Shown one piece after another: positions 8,730-17,340 of a stretch of 64,000 nt of DNA (position 1 is the first letter of the stretch; every line of letters begins with the position of its first letter). The translations under genes were made by a program, and so were the position numbers. The notes below the pieces were generated by a model that was given only the letters and a program-made list of their open reading frames with translations, was not told where the DNA came from and ran no database searches. Origin of the DNA: an uncultured Actinomycetes bacterium (GTDB taxonomy: Bacteria > Actinomycetota > Acidimicrobiia > Acidimicrobiales > Acidimicrobilacustridaceae); NCBI GenBank assembly GCA_937927725.1, contig CALBSE010000047.1, positions 46,085 through 110,084 of the forward strand. Direction: 5' to 3'.

Positions 8730-9425
8730 TTAGCGCTGGTCGTTGACCAGTTCGCGCACGCCATCAAGGCCGGCGATCACAACTCGTTCCACCATCGAAC
8801 CGGGGAAGATCCCGTGTTCGACGATGCCTGGCGTCTGCGCAAGTGCGTCGCCAAGGGCAACGGGATCGGCAATCGAACCGAAGTGAGCGTCCATCACGAG
8901 GTTGCCGTTGTCGCTGCGGCGATCGCGGGTGGTGACTGCGGAAGCGCCGAGGGCTTCAACAGCGCTGGCCACAACCCCCGGTGCAAAGTCGAGCACCTCA
9001 AGCGGCGTTCCGAATGGGCCCAGCGCAGGAACCAATTTCGATTCGTCGACGACGATGATGAATCGCGGTGACATCGACGCGACGATTTTTTCGCGGGTGT
9101 GCGCGGCGCCGCCGCCCTTCGTGAGATTGAAGGCAGGGTCGACCTCGTCGGCGCCATCGATCGCTATGTCGAGTGCGCCGATTTCATCGGGAGAGATGAC
9201 CTTCAAGCCCAAGGACGTTGCTAGTTCGTGGGTCTGCACCGAGGTTGAGGTGCACACGATGTCGAGCGCTCGATCGCCAAGCTCAACGATTGTCCAGTGC
9301 ACCGTCGAACCAGTTCCGAGGCCAACGCGCATGCCGTCGGTGACGTAACTCGCAGCGTGACGTCCGGCTGCTTCTTTCGCGATGTCTTGGGGCGAACGTT
9401 CGGCTTGGCTCTGATCAGTGCTCAC
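8730..9425 (-). CDS. rpiA: Ribose-5-phosphate isomerase A
   Basis: Interconverts ribose 5-phosphate and ribulose 5-phosphate in the pentose phosphate pathway. The family motifs are GLGTGSTV for phosphate binding, AIDGADEVDP with the catalytic Asp pair, and KGGGAAHTREKIVA with the catalytic Lys. I chose the GTG at 9425 (protein begins VSTDQSQAERSPQDIAKEA), giving 231 residues, the usual family size. An in-frame ATG at 9542 would add 39 unrelated residues and overlap the upstream gene. It follows the GH1-like gene with a 17-base gap on the same strand. Confidence 0.93.
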   Translation of the reverse strand: MSTDQSQAERSPQDIAKEAAGRHAASYVTDGMRVGLGTGSTVHWTIVELGDRALDIVCTSTSVQTHELATSLGLKVISPDEIGALDIAIDGADEVDPAFNLTKGGGAAHTREKIVASMSPRFIIVVDESKLVPALGPFGTPLEVLDFAPGVVASAVEALGASAVTTRDRRSDNGNLVMDAHFGSIADPVALGDALAQTPGIVEHGIFPGSMVERVVIAGLDGVRELVNDQR

Positions 9426-9442
9426 GCCGAGAGCATCGCACG

Positions 9443-10651
9443 TCAGCGAGGTATAGCGCGCAGTAATTGTGCGCTGTCGCGAGGATTGCGACTGCGGTCG
9501 AAGACGCCATCGGGAACATCGAATCCGCATTCGGGAGTCCATCCATCAATGCCGGACTCCCAGAACGCGTGCGTTACTTCGATGCCGTCGTCGGCAGCTC
9601 GCTGCAGTTCGAGCTTTGATCCGGCGATGACTTCAGCGCGCCAGTCGTCCTCTGCGGCGGTGAGTCCTGTACCGAGCAGCGCAAACTTTCGGCCGGGAAA
9701 GTTGTCGGCCAAACGTCGGACGGTGACACCAAGGCCTTCAGTCCAAGGAGCGTGACCATCGGGCGCAACTGGGGCATCGATGGGATAGGGCCCGGTGCTT
9801 CCGTCGGCGAACAAGGTCGATGCGCCTCGATAGGTGAAGCCGACAAGGTCGTAGGCGCCGGCGAGTCCGTCGATTTCACGCTCGGCCAAACCGGGAATGG
9901 AAATGACGCCGTCGTTGAGTTCGCGGATCCACGAACCGAATCGCAAACGATCGACCGACTCCGCTCTCTTGCGCGCCGCATCACGTTCGTCGGGCTCGCG
10001 CGACATCACGCCCGGCTCGACCGGGCACGTATCAATGCAAACGGCAACTGGGGGAGTGCCGCTGCGAAGAAGTCGAGTGGCCTCGAACGACGCACGGTGA
10101 AGCGTGTGCAGCGCTTCAAGAAACTTTCCGGGATCGGATTTGTAGGGCGGTCGGCTACCAACGAGGTGGCCTTCAAGGGCTCGTGTGTAGGGATCGAGAA
10201 TCGGGATCCACGCCGCCACGAGATCGCCGAAGGTTTCGGCCACGCGGTCGACATGGCGGGGCCAGGTCAGGCGAAGGCCGTCGGCATCGTCGAATCCACG
10301 CTGGTCTTCAGAGAACCAGCCCGGCAAGGGGCCGTCATGGAGAACGGCCCAGACATCGATGCCGGCATCTCGAGCGGCCTTCAAGATGTCTGCGATGTGA
10401 TCAACCGCATCGCTGTCCCAGTGGCCGGGGCGGGGCTCGAGCCGTGACCAGTCGATGGTCCAACGCATGGTGGGAATACCGGCCTCGGCCAGCATCGGAA
10501 GGTCAGAGCGGTACTCGAAGCCGAAACCGCTGCCGATCATGGAATCGGGGAGAGTCCCATCGGTGGTGAGGGTCGACCAATCGCTTCGATCTGAGAGGCC
10601 TTCGCCCCCTGCGGCAGTGGTGGCGATGCCCCAAAGGGCTGGGTCGGTCAT
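9443..10651 (-). CDS. GH1-like TIM-barrel protein, probably catalytically altered
   Basis: 402 residues resembling family 1 glycoside hydrolases: GFGFEYRSD and MRWTIDWSRLEPRPGHWD near the N-terminus (the GH1 W-R-P segment), a GIDVWAVLHDGPLPGWF segment, and DDGIEVTHAFWESGIDGW near the end, matching the GH1 C-terminal strand. The acid/base NEP position reads ILDPY and the nucleophile ENG position reads LLGTGL, so neither catalytic Glu is obvious. It may be a sugar-binding or non-hydrolytic derivative. It probably shares a transcript with rpiA and is divergent from the VWA gene, with 29 bases between starts. Confidence 0.7.
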   Translation of the reverse strand: MTDPALWGIATTAAGGEGLSDRSDWSTLTTDGTLPDSMIGSGFGFEYRSDLPMLAEAGIPTMRWTIDWSRLEPRPGHWDSDAVDHIADILKAARDAGIDVWAVLHDGPLPGWFSEDQRGFDDADGLRLTWPRHVDRVAETFGDLVAAWIPILDPYTRALEGHLVGSRPPYKSDPGKFLEALHTLHRASFEATRLLRSGTPPVAVCIDTCPVEPGVMSREPDERDAARKRAESVDRLRFGSWIRELNDGVISIPGLAEREIDGLAGAYDLVGFTYRGASTLFADGSTGPYPIDAPVAPDGHAPWTEGLGVTVRRLADNFPGRKFALLGTGLTAAEDDWRAEVIAGSKLELQRAADDGIEVTHAFWESGIDGWTPECGFDVPDGVFDRSRNPRDSAQLLRAIPR

Positions 10652-10680
10652 AACTGCAGTATTCCCGGTACGGTGCCTCT

Positions 10681-12696
10681 ATGGGCAGAGCCAATCGGGT
10701 TCAGTACTCGCGATGGGATGGCACACAGGTCGGGTTCGACTTCGACGCCACTGACATCTTCGGCGAAATCACCGATGATCTGCTGTATCACGGCGATATC
10801 AATGCCGCGCTGCGTCGCATGATGCAAGAGGGTTTCGACTCCGACAACGGCGAGCGCATGAAGGGCTTGCGAGAAATGATGGATGAGCTCCGACGCAAGC
10901 GTCGTGAAACCCTCGAAAGTCACGACCTCGGCGGCATCTACGACGAAATCGCAAAAGACCTTCGCGAGGTTGTCGAAACGGAGCGCGAAGCGATCGATGA
11001 ACTCGCGCAAGAAGCGCGCGATTCGGGTGATGCCCGTCGCCAAGAACTCACCGAACAGGTTGCCGCCGAACGACACATGTCGCTCGACCTCATGTCGCAA
11101 GATCTCGCCGGCATGGTGCGCGATCTGCAGAACCACGACTTCACATCATCAGAAGCGCGCGAAAAATTCGAGGAACTCGTCGAGAAACTGCGCGAGCAAC
11201 TGATGCAGCAGTACGTCGATCAAATGTCAGGCGCAGTCGAAAACATGACGCCCGAAGACATGGCCCGTATGAAGGACATGTTCGCTGATCTCAATCAGAT
11301 GCTGGAACAGCGTCAGCGCGGCGAAGAGCCCGATTTCGATGGCTTCATGGAGAAGTTCGGTGACTTCTTCCCAGAAAACCCCCAGAACCTTGACGAATTG
11401 CTTGAAATCATGGCGGCACGCATGGCGGCTGCTCAGGCGATGATGAATTCAATGACGCCCGAACAGCGCGCACAGCTGCAGGCGCTTTCGGATCAGTTGC
11501 TCGAAGATATGGATCTTCGCTGGCAAATGGATCAATTGGGCCAGAACCTGGCGCAAGCGTTTCCTGATCTCAACTGGAACCGTCGTTATGAATTCTCTGG
11601 CGACGAGCCGCTCAACATGGCCGATGCCAATCAGATGCTTCAGCAACTCGGTGACATCGATCAGCTCGAGAACTTGCTGAAGGGCGCGGCCAATCCAGGT
11701 GCGCTCGCTGAAGTTGATCTCGATCGTGCGCGCGCACTTCTCGGTGACGATGCAGCTCGCAGTCTCGAACAGATGGCGGAACTCTCACGTCGTCTCGAAG
11801 AATCGGGCTTAGTCGAGAACAAAGAAGGAAAGCTCGAACTCACGCCGCGCGGCATTCGCCAGCTCGGCCAGAACGCGCTCGACGAGTTGTTCAACAAACT
11901 CGACATGGACAAAGCCGGCCAACACGAAATCGCGCGTATTGGCGTCGGCCACGAGCGCGATCATTCAACCAAGCCGTATGAGTTCGGCGATCCGTTCAAT
12001 CTCGACATTGGCCGCACCGTCCGCAATGCGATCTTCCGCAGCGGCGCCGGAACGCCTGTCCATCTCACTCCCGAAGACTTCGAGGTGGAGCGAACCGAGC
12101 ATCTCGTGCGGTCGAGCACCGTATTGATGGTCGACCTTTCTCTCTCAATGCCCATGCGGGGCAACTTCTTGCCGGCCAAGAAGGTCACGATGGCGTTGCA
12201 CGCCCTCATCACCTCGAAATATCCCCGCGACTACCTGGGCCTCGTCGGCTTCAGTCGAACGGCCGAAGAACTCAAGCCTGAGCAACTGCCTGAGGTCTCT
12301 TGGGACTTTGATTACGGCACCAACATGCACGAGGGCCTCATGATCGCTCGGCGCCTGCTGGCCAAGCAGTCAGGCACCAAGCAGATCATCATGATCACCG
12401 ACGGTGAGCCCACCGCCCATGTCATGCCGAATGGCCAAATTTTCTTCGATTATCCGACCCGGCCGGAAACCCGCGATGCCACCCTCCGACAGGTGATGCT
12501 GTGCACCAAAGAGGACATCGTCATCAACACGTTCATGCTTGACCCGAACCCGTATCTGTCGGAGTTCGTCGAGAAAATGAGCCAATTGAACGGCGGACGG
12601 GCCTTCTTTACGACGCCTGAGAACCTCGGCGATTACGTATTGGTGGACTTCCTGAACAACAAACGGGAAATGCTCCGAGGTCGCCGAGCGGGCTGA
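10681..12696 (+). CDS. VWA-domain protein, partner of the ChlI-like ATPase
   Basis: 671 residues. The first 430 are acidic and helical, rich in Glu/Gln/Met (for example LEQRQRGEEPDFDGFMEKFG), and probably form coiled coils. The C-terminal VWA domain (about 475-665) has the MIDAS motif DLSLS in MVDLSLSMPM and the later MITDGEPTAH segment. It resembles M. tuberculosis Rv0959, which sits next to the ATPase Rv0958. Here the two plus-strand genes are split by rpiA and the GH1-like gene on the other strand. It is expected to work with the ATPase by analogy with ChlI/ChlD and MoxR/VWA pairs. Confidence 0.85.
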   Translation: MGRANRVQYSRWDGTQVGFDFDATDIFGEITDDLLYHGDINAALRRMMQEGFDSDNGERMKGLREMMDELRRKRRETLESHDLGGIYDEIAKDLREVVETEREAIDELAQEARDSGDARRQELTEQVAAERHMSLDLMSQDLAGMVRDLQNHDFTSSEAREKFEELVEKLREQLMQQYVDQMSGAVENMTPEDMARMKDMFADLNQMLEQRQRGEEPDFDGFMEKFGDFFPENPQNLDELLEIMAARMAAAQAMMNSMTPEQRAQLQALSDQLLEDMDLRWQMDQLGQNLAQAFPDLNWNRRYEFSGDEPLNMADANQMLQQLGDIDQLENLLKGAANPGALAEVDLDRARALLGDDAARSLEQMAELSRRLEESGLVENKEGKLELTPRGIRQLGQNALDELFNKLDMDKAGQHEIARIGVGHERDHSTKPYEFGDPFNLDIGRTVRNAIFRSGAGTPVHLTPEDFEVERTEHLVRSSTVLMVDLSLSMPMRGNFLPAKKVTMALHALITSKYPRDYLGLVGFSRTAEELKPEQLPEVSWDFDYGTNMHEGLMIARRLLAKQSGTKQIIMITDGEPTAHVMPNGQIFFDYPTRPETRDATLRQVMLCTKEDIVINTFMLDPNPYLSEFVEKMSQLNGGRAFFTTPENLGDYVLVDFLNNKREMLRGRRAG

Positions 12697-12846
12697 TTTC
12701 GCCCCCGGACCGGGGATTTTGTCCCCCGACCCCAATTCTCCCTTGCGTTTGTCTCTGGGAGAGGGCAGAATCACGCCGTTGTAATTACACCCGTGGAGCA
12801 CCGGCGCTTCCGGGGGAAGCTGTTCGAGTCCAGGAGGACCCCCAGC

Positions 12847-13173
12847 ATGCCGCAATCGATCTCTCTCACCTCAGACCAGAGCACCCCGGCCGTCGAACTC
12901 GACGGCGAGGACAAGTCCTGGCAGGACATGGCCAACTGTCTTGGTGTCGACCCCGATCTCTTCTTCCCTGAGCGTGGCGCTTCCACCCGTGAAGCCAAAG
13001 AGGTGTGCAAGGGCTGTGTCGTGCGTGACGATTGTCTCGAATACGCGTTGGCAAACGGCGAGAAGTTCGGCATTTGGGGCGGCATGAGCGAGCGTGAGCG
13101 TCGTCGCATCCGCCGTCAGCGTGCCTTGGCCCGTGCAGCAGCAGCTGCGCCGGCTCGTACTGCAACCGCCTGA
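12847..13173 (+). CDS. WhiB family iron-sulfur regulator
   Basis: 108-residue actinobacterial regulator. The four [4Fe-4S] ligands are C31, C54, C57 and C63 in the C-x22-C-x2-C-x5-C pattern, followed by the FGIWGG turn and a basic, Ala/Arg-rich DNA-binding tail (RERRRIRRQRALARAAAAAP). WhiB proteins bind the primary sigma factor and sense redox or NO. I chose the ATG at 12847 because an AGGAGGA ribosome site lies just ahead; an upstream in-frame GTG at 12793 would add 18 unlikely residues. The 150 bases before it hold GC-rich inverted repeats (GGGG-N7-CCCC near 12713-12727) and probably its promoter. Confidence 0.93.
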   Translation: MPQSISLTSDQSTPAVELDGEDKSWQDMANCLGVDPDLFFPERGASTREAKEVCKGCVVRDDCLEYALANGEKFGIWGGMSERERRRIRRQRALARAAAAAPARTATA

Positions 13174-13175
13174 GT

Positions 13176-13973
13176 TCAAAGGCCGCCGTGTGGGCGGCGC
13201 TGCAACCGGGACTCAATGGTTGTTTCAATCGACAGGTTGAGCTGTTCCCAGCGATTCTCATTCACCGCGTCCAGAACCGACAGGGGAGCAAGTCCGACAA
13301 GTTCGGCGCGAGCAATTGTGGCTTGTGATGCCACCTGGTCGTAGACCTCGGCGGGCCCCACAGTGAGCGGATCAATGAGATTCATCGACACCTGCACCTG
13401 ATCGCCGACCTGAAGCCCCAGTGCGCGAACTCCCGGTCCTCTGATGGACGACGCAATGGATTTGGCGAGGGCGAGGTCAGGCTCCGAAAGCCACAAATTC
13501 CACGCCAGCATGAGTTCACGGGCGCCCACCGCGACGGCCCCGGCGGTTGGGTGCGGTTCACTGGGTCCGAAGTCGGGTTCGAGTGACGTGAATGCGCCGC
13601 GGCGAATATCGGGCAATGTGCGCTCGGGGCCGTACACGAAGACGGGAATATGCAACTCGCGAGCGATCCACCAGCTCATTGCATCTCGATTTGTGAGTGC
13701 ATCGTCGAACGTTGAACCTTCGAGGGGAACGAACGGCACAACATCCACCACGCCGATGCGGGGATGCACGCCTGTGTGGCTGCGCAGGTCGAGGCGCTGG
13801 ACGGCCGCCTTGATGACTGCTTGAGGAGCAGCGGCGCCCACGACCGTGATGACCGAGCGATTGTGGTCGGGATCGCAGTGCACGTCGAGCAGACCGCTGC
13901 CTGCTGCAAGCGCAATTTCCTCGACGAGGTCAAGGTCGCGGCCTTCGCTGATGTTGATGACGCACTCAATCAC
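13176..13973 (-). CDS. Glutamate formimidoyltransferase-like protein
   Basis: 265 residues, similar to the formiminotransferase domain (FTCD N-terminal part) that moves a formimino group between formiminoglutamate and tetrahydrofolate in histidine breakdown. It begins IECVINISEGRD, a family hallmark. The active-site region reads SHTGVHPRIGVVDVVPFVPL, containing the catalytic His segment. The second subdomain includes GVRALGLQVGDQVQVSMNLID. It is a stand-alone transferase without the cyclodeaminase domain. No other histidine-utilisation genes are nearby, so its exact role is inferred. It ends 2 bases from the convergent WhiB gene. Confidence 0.85.
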   Translation of the reverse strand: MIECVINISEGRDLDLVEEIALAAGSGLLDVHCDPDHNRSVITVVGAAAPQAVIKAAVQRLDLRSHTGVHPRIGVVDVVPFVPLEGSTFDDALTNRDAMSWWIARELHIPVFVYGPERTLPDIRRGAFTSLEPDFGPSEPHPTAGAVAVGARELMLAWNLWLSEPDLALAKSIASSIRGPGVRALGLQVGDQVQVSMNLIDPLTVGPAEVYDQVASQATIARAELVGLAPLSVLDAVNENRWEQLNLSIETTIESRLQRRPHGGL

Positions 13974-13992
13974 GATGGATCACGAACGCGAT

Positions 13993-14035
13993 CCTGCCCC
14001 ATCCGTCTCCGGGAGGTGGAGATGAACGGGGCAGG
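13993..14035 (-). terminator. Putative terminator downstream of the minus-strand WhiB gene
   Basis: An inverted repeat CCTGCCCC (13993-14000) and GGGGCAGG (14028-14035) with further pairing inside. It lies just past the WhiB stop (14090, reading leftward) and before the start of the formimidoyltransferase gene. There is no clear U-tract, so this is a weak call. Confidence 0.35.
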
Positions 14036-14089
14036 TCGTGGTTGGCAGTGCAACGGTTTGGTTGCGATTGGTGCTCGATCGGTTGGTGG

Positions 14090-14341
14090 TCAGACGGTGA
14101 GCAAATGGCTGGGGGTGCGTCGACCCTTCAGCATCCGGCGTCGTTGCCGCTCGGAGGTGCCACCCCACACGCCATGGTCGATGCGGTTGTCGAGGGCGTA
14201 ATTGAGGCACTCTGCCGCGACTGGGCAGTTGGCGCAGATGCGCTTGGCCACTTCTACGCCGACACCATCGCTCGGGAAGAAGGTGGAGGGGGGATGGTCC
14301 TTGCAGTTGCCGTCATTCATCCAGGGGGTGGGGGTTTCCAT
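14090..14341 (-). CDS. WhiB family iron-sulfur regulator (second copy)
   Basis: An 83-residue WhiB protein with [4Fe-4S] ligands C13, C36, C39 and C45, the HGVWGG turn and a basic end (SERQRRRMLKGRR). Its DHPPSTFFPSDG segment between the first and second Cys differs from the first WhiB of this window (VDPDLFFPERG), so the two belong to different WhiB subclasses. The gene is monocistronic. The 175 bases between its start and the divergent 88-residue gene are T/G-rich near the start and should carry the promoter. Confidence 0.92.
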   Translation of the reverse strand: METPTPWMNDGNCKDHPPSTFFPSDGVGVEVAKRICANCPVAAECLNYALDNRIDHGVWGGTSERQRRRMLKGRRTPSHLLTV

Positions 14342-14516
14342 GTCCCGGAAGGTACGGATGGGGGGTGAAAGCAGGGGTAAGGAGAACCTCTGGTTTCCTT
14401 TAAATGAACCTTTTCCGAAGGGGGACCGTCATTGGGGGCTCTTGGCGGGTCGCCGCTAGGCTGTCGCACCTTGCAGGGTCGCTCTTGGCCCCAGATGACG
14501 AAAGTGCCGTGCCGCT

Positions 14517-14783
14517 ATGTCGATGACTGAAATCGAAACCGAACAGCCGCCTCGAGGTCATGTCCGAGTGATCTACCTCGGCCCGGTTGCGCCGCACTGG
14601 GACGTTCAAGGCGATTCTGAAGTTCGTGGCCTTGTCGACGAGTTCCGCAACCGCGTCATGGCCCGTTTGCTTCTTCTTCCCCCGCACGACCCGCAGTTCC
14701 GCCGCAACAAGGAACGCGTCGCTCGTGACGCCGAGCGGGAGAACCTCACGCTCGTCTGGGATCTCGGCATTCCGGAAGACTGA
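14517..14783 (+). CDS. Conserved small protein upstream of ppk
   Basis: 88 residues, not recognised. The sequence contains a strand-like RVIYLGPVAPHW segment and a helix GLVDEFRNRVMARLLLLPP, and ends in a short acidic tail (LVWDLGIPED). It has no signal peptide or membrane segment, so it is probably cytoplasmic. It stops 2 bases before the polyphosphate kinase start, so the two should be co-transcribed and possibly translationally coupled. A role in polyphosphate metabolism is possible from position alone and is otherwise unsupported. Confidence 0.7.
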   Translation: MSMTEIETEQPPRGHVRVIYLGPVAPHWDVQGDSEVRGLVDEFRNRVMARLLLLPPHDPQFRRNKERVARDAERENLTLVWDLGIPED

Positions 14784-14785
14784 CC

Positions 14786-16882
14786 ATGTCGCTCGGCGTG
14801 TCACGGCCGGTGGTGCATCTCACGCCTGCCGAACTCGCGGCATCGCCTGAGCGGTTCCTGAATCGAGAACTTTCGTGGCTCGATTTCGACGCGCGCGTTC
14901 TGGCGCTTGCCTCGAATCCCGATGTTCCACTTCTTGAACGAGCAAAGTTCGTTGCAATTTTTTCGCAGAATCTCGATGAGTTCTTTCAGGTGCGCATTGC
15001 CGGTTTGAAAGATCAGGTTGCTGCCGGTCTTGGCAAGCAAACTGCCGACGGCCGAACGGCCGCGCAGCAATTGCGTGAAATCCGCGAGCGACTTGCGGCA
15101 CTTGTTGCCACGGCCGAGGGCGTCTTCCTCAATGACCTTGTTCCCGCACTTGCCGGTGTCGGCATCGTTTTCTCTTCGTATGACGATCTTGACGACGCCG
15201 ACCGTGCCTATCTCGACACGGTCTTTGAAGAGCGCATTTTCCCGGTGCTCACGCCACTCGCCGTCGACCCTGGTCATCCCTTTCCCTACATCTCCGACCT
15301 TTCACTAAACCTTGCGGTTGTGGTGAACGACCCGGTGACGGGCGAGCATCGATTTGCACGCGTCAAGGTTCCGAATCTGCTTCCTCGCTTTGTGGTCATG
15401 CCCGACGGCGAGCGCTTCATTCCGCTCGAACAGGTCATCGCGTCGCATCTCGACGTGTTGTTTCCGGGTATGGAGCCGGGAACCCATTACGCCTTCCGAG
15501 TGACGCGAAATGCCGACCTCACGGTGGAAGAGGAAGAGGCGGACGATCTTCTCGAAACGATTGAACTCGAGCTTCGTCGCCGTCGATTTGGTCGTGCCGT
15601 GAGACTCGAGATCGACGCCAATGTCTCTGGAGAGATTCTTGAACTTCTCACTGAAGAGCTCGATCTTGATGCCGCTGACATTTACACGTTCTCAGGTCCA
15701 ATCGATTTGGGTGGCCTCTTTGGGTTGATGAGCCTCGATCGTCCTGACCTCAAAGATGAACCGTGGGCACCCATTACGCAGCCTCGCCTTTCGAGCACCG
15801 ATCCCGACGAACCGGTCGACATGTTTTCGGTCATTCGCGATCGCGATGTGCTCATGCATCACCCGTATGAATCGTTCTCAACGTCAGTCGAAGAGTTCAT
15901 TCGTCAGGCATCGGTTGATCCTTCGGTTCTCGCGATCAAACTCACTCTGTATCGCACGTCGTCTGATACGTCGATCATCAAGTCGCTGGTTCGTGCTGCT
16001 GAGCGCGGCAAGCAGGTTGCTGCACTTGTTGAACTCAAAGCTCGATTCGACGAGAAGAAAAACATCGGTTGGGCGAAGGAACTTGAAAAAGCCGGCGTTC
16101 ACGTGATCTACGGGCTTATGGGCTTGAAAATCCATACCAAGACCACGCTCGTGGTGCGTGAAGAGCACGATGGCATCCGCCGGTACTGCCATATCGGGAC
16201 TGGTAACTACAACCCGAAGACCGCTCGACTCTATGAAGACGTGGGCCTTCTTACTGCCGACCCTGCGGTTGGTTCTGATCTCACGCAGTTGTTCAATCTG
16301 CTTACTGGCTTTGCTCGCGATCCTGAATTTTCAAAGCTTCTGATTTCTCCGACAACGATTCGTCCCGGCATCACTGAACTCATTGCAAACGAAGCTGCAC
16401 TTGGTTCCGAGGGGCACATCGTTCTCAAGATGAACAGCCTTGTTGATGCGGCTCTGATCGATTCGCTCTATGCCGCGTCGCAAGCGGGCACGCGTGTGGA
16501 TCTCATTGTGCGCGGTATTTGTTGTTTGCGGCCGGGCGTTCCGGGATTGTCCGAAAACATTCACGTGCGTTCAATCGTGGGTCGTTATCTCGAACATTCG
16601 CGGATCTATTACTTCAAGCACGGTGCCGATGGTCAGGCCGTGTACTACATCGGTTCGGCCGATCTCATGCCGCGCAATCTTGATCGTCGTGTCGAAGCGT
16701 TGGTGCCAGTCGAAGACCCACTGTTGCAGGCCCGTTTGCACGAGATTCTTGCGGTCAATCTTGAAGACGATCGACTCGCATGGGCGCTGGGGCCGGATAC
16801 AACCTGGACCCGAGTTCTCGGCGTTGATCAGTTCGATACGCATCGTCGCTTCGAGGCGATTGCTCTCGAACGTCGCGTCTGA
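14786..16882 (+). CDS. ppk1: Polyphosphate kinase 1
   Basis: Makes inorganic polyphosphate from ATP, and can run in reverse. 698 residues, the usual family size. Domains in order: N-terminal helical domain starting FLNRELSWLDFDARVL (family hallmark near residue 30), head domain, then two phospholipase D-like catalytic domains. The phospho-accepting His is about residue 450 in MGLKIHTKTTLVV. HIGTGNYNPKTARLYEDVGL and the second catalytic segment follow. It is followed by a Nudix hydrolase after 6 bases. Phosphate storage here fits the Pho locus about 2.5 kb downstream. Confidence 0.96.
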   Translation: MSLGVSRPVVHLTPAELAASPERFLNRELSWLDFDARVLALASNPDVPLLERAKFVAIFSQNLDEFFQVRIAGLKDQVAAGLGKQTADGRTAAQQLREIRERLAALVATAEGVFLNDLVPALAGVGIVFSSYDDLDDADRAYLDTVFEERIFPVLTPLAVDPGHPFPYISDLSLNLAVVVNDPVTGEHRFARVKVPNLLPRFVVMPDGERFIPLEQVIASHLDVLFPGMEPGTHYAFRVTRNADLTVEEEEADDLLETIELELRRRRFGRAVRLEIDANVSGEILELLTEELDLDAADIYTFSGPIDLGGLFGLMSLDRPDLKDEPWAPITQPRLSSTDPDEPVDMFSVIRDRDVLMHHPYESFSTSVEEFIRQASVDPSVLAIKLTLYRTSSDTSIIKSLVRAAERGKQVAALVELKARFDEKKNIGWAKELEKAGVHVIYGLMGLKIHTKTTLVVREEHDGIRRYCHIGTGNYNPKTARLYEDVGLLTADPAVGSDLTQLFNLLTGFARDPEFSKLLISPTTIRPGITELIANEAALGSEGHIVLKMNSLVDAALIDSLYAASQAGTRVDLIVRGICCLRPGVPGLSENIHVRSIVGRYLEHSRIYYFKHGADGQAVYYIGSADLMPRNLDRRVEALVPVEDPLLQARLHEILAVNLEDDRLAWALGPDTTWTRVLGVDQFDTHRRFEAIALERRV

Positions 16883-16888
16883 GCCCGC

Positions 16889-17329
16889 ATGTCGCCGCGT
16901 CAAAAGATTGATGGTGACAACGAGTCATACGAGGTACGCGCCGCTGGCGGCGTGATTTCTCGCGGCGAGCGTGCCGAGCCTGAAATCGTGATCGTGCACC
17001 GTCCTCGCTACGACGACTGGACCTTCCCGAAGGGAAAAGCCGAGTCGGGCGAAACCGACGCACAGGCGGCATATCGAGAAGTACTCGAAGAAACCGGTTT
17101 TGATTGTGAACTCGGTGTCGAGTTGCCATCGGTGACCTACCGCGACCACAAAGACCGTTCCAAGATCGTGCGCTACTGGGTCATGACTGTTCAGGCGGGG
17201 ACGTTTGTGGCCAACGAAGAAGTCGATGTGCTCGAGTGGGTGAGCGCGACTGAAGCGGGGGAGCGCCTCACCTATGACCACGATGTCGACGTGTTATCCG
17301 CGTTTCTTTCGCTCGGACACGAAGAGTAA
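16889..17329 (+). CDS. Nudix hydrolase (MutT-like)
   Basis: 146 residues. The Nudix box GKAESGETDAQAAYREVLEE is at about residues 49-68 and fits G-x5-E-x7-R-E-x2-E-E. Members hydrolyse nucleoside diphosphates linked to another group, such as oxidised dNTPs or diadenosine polyphosphates. It lies 6 bases after ppk1. Mycobacteria also place a MutT1-type Nudix gene beside ppk, but that protein has an added phosphoglycerate-mutase-like domain that is missing here. The substrate is undetermined. Convergent with arsC. Confidence 0.88.
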   Translation: MSPRQKIDGDNESYEVRAAGGVISRGERAEPEIVIVHRPRYDDWTFPKGKAESGETDAQAAYREVLEETGFDCELGVELPSVTYRDHKDRSKIVRYWVMTVQAGTFVANEEVDVLEWVSATEAGERLTYDHDVDVLSAFLSLGHEE

Positions 17330-17340
17330 ACCGCACGCTG

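Noticed and set aside
9426..9542. Upstream extension of rpiA to an ATG at 9542
   Set aside because: Would overlap the GH1-like coding end and adds 39 basic residues not found in the enzyme family.
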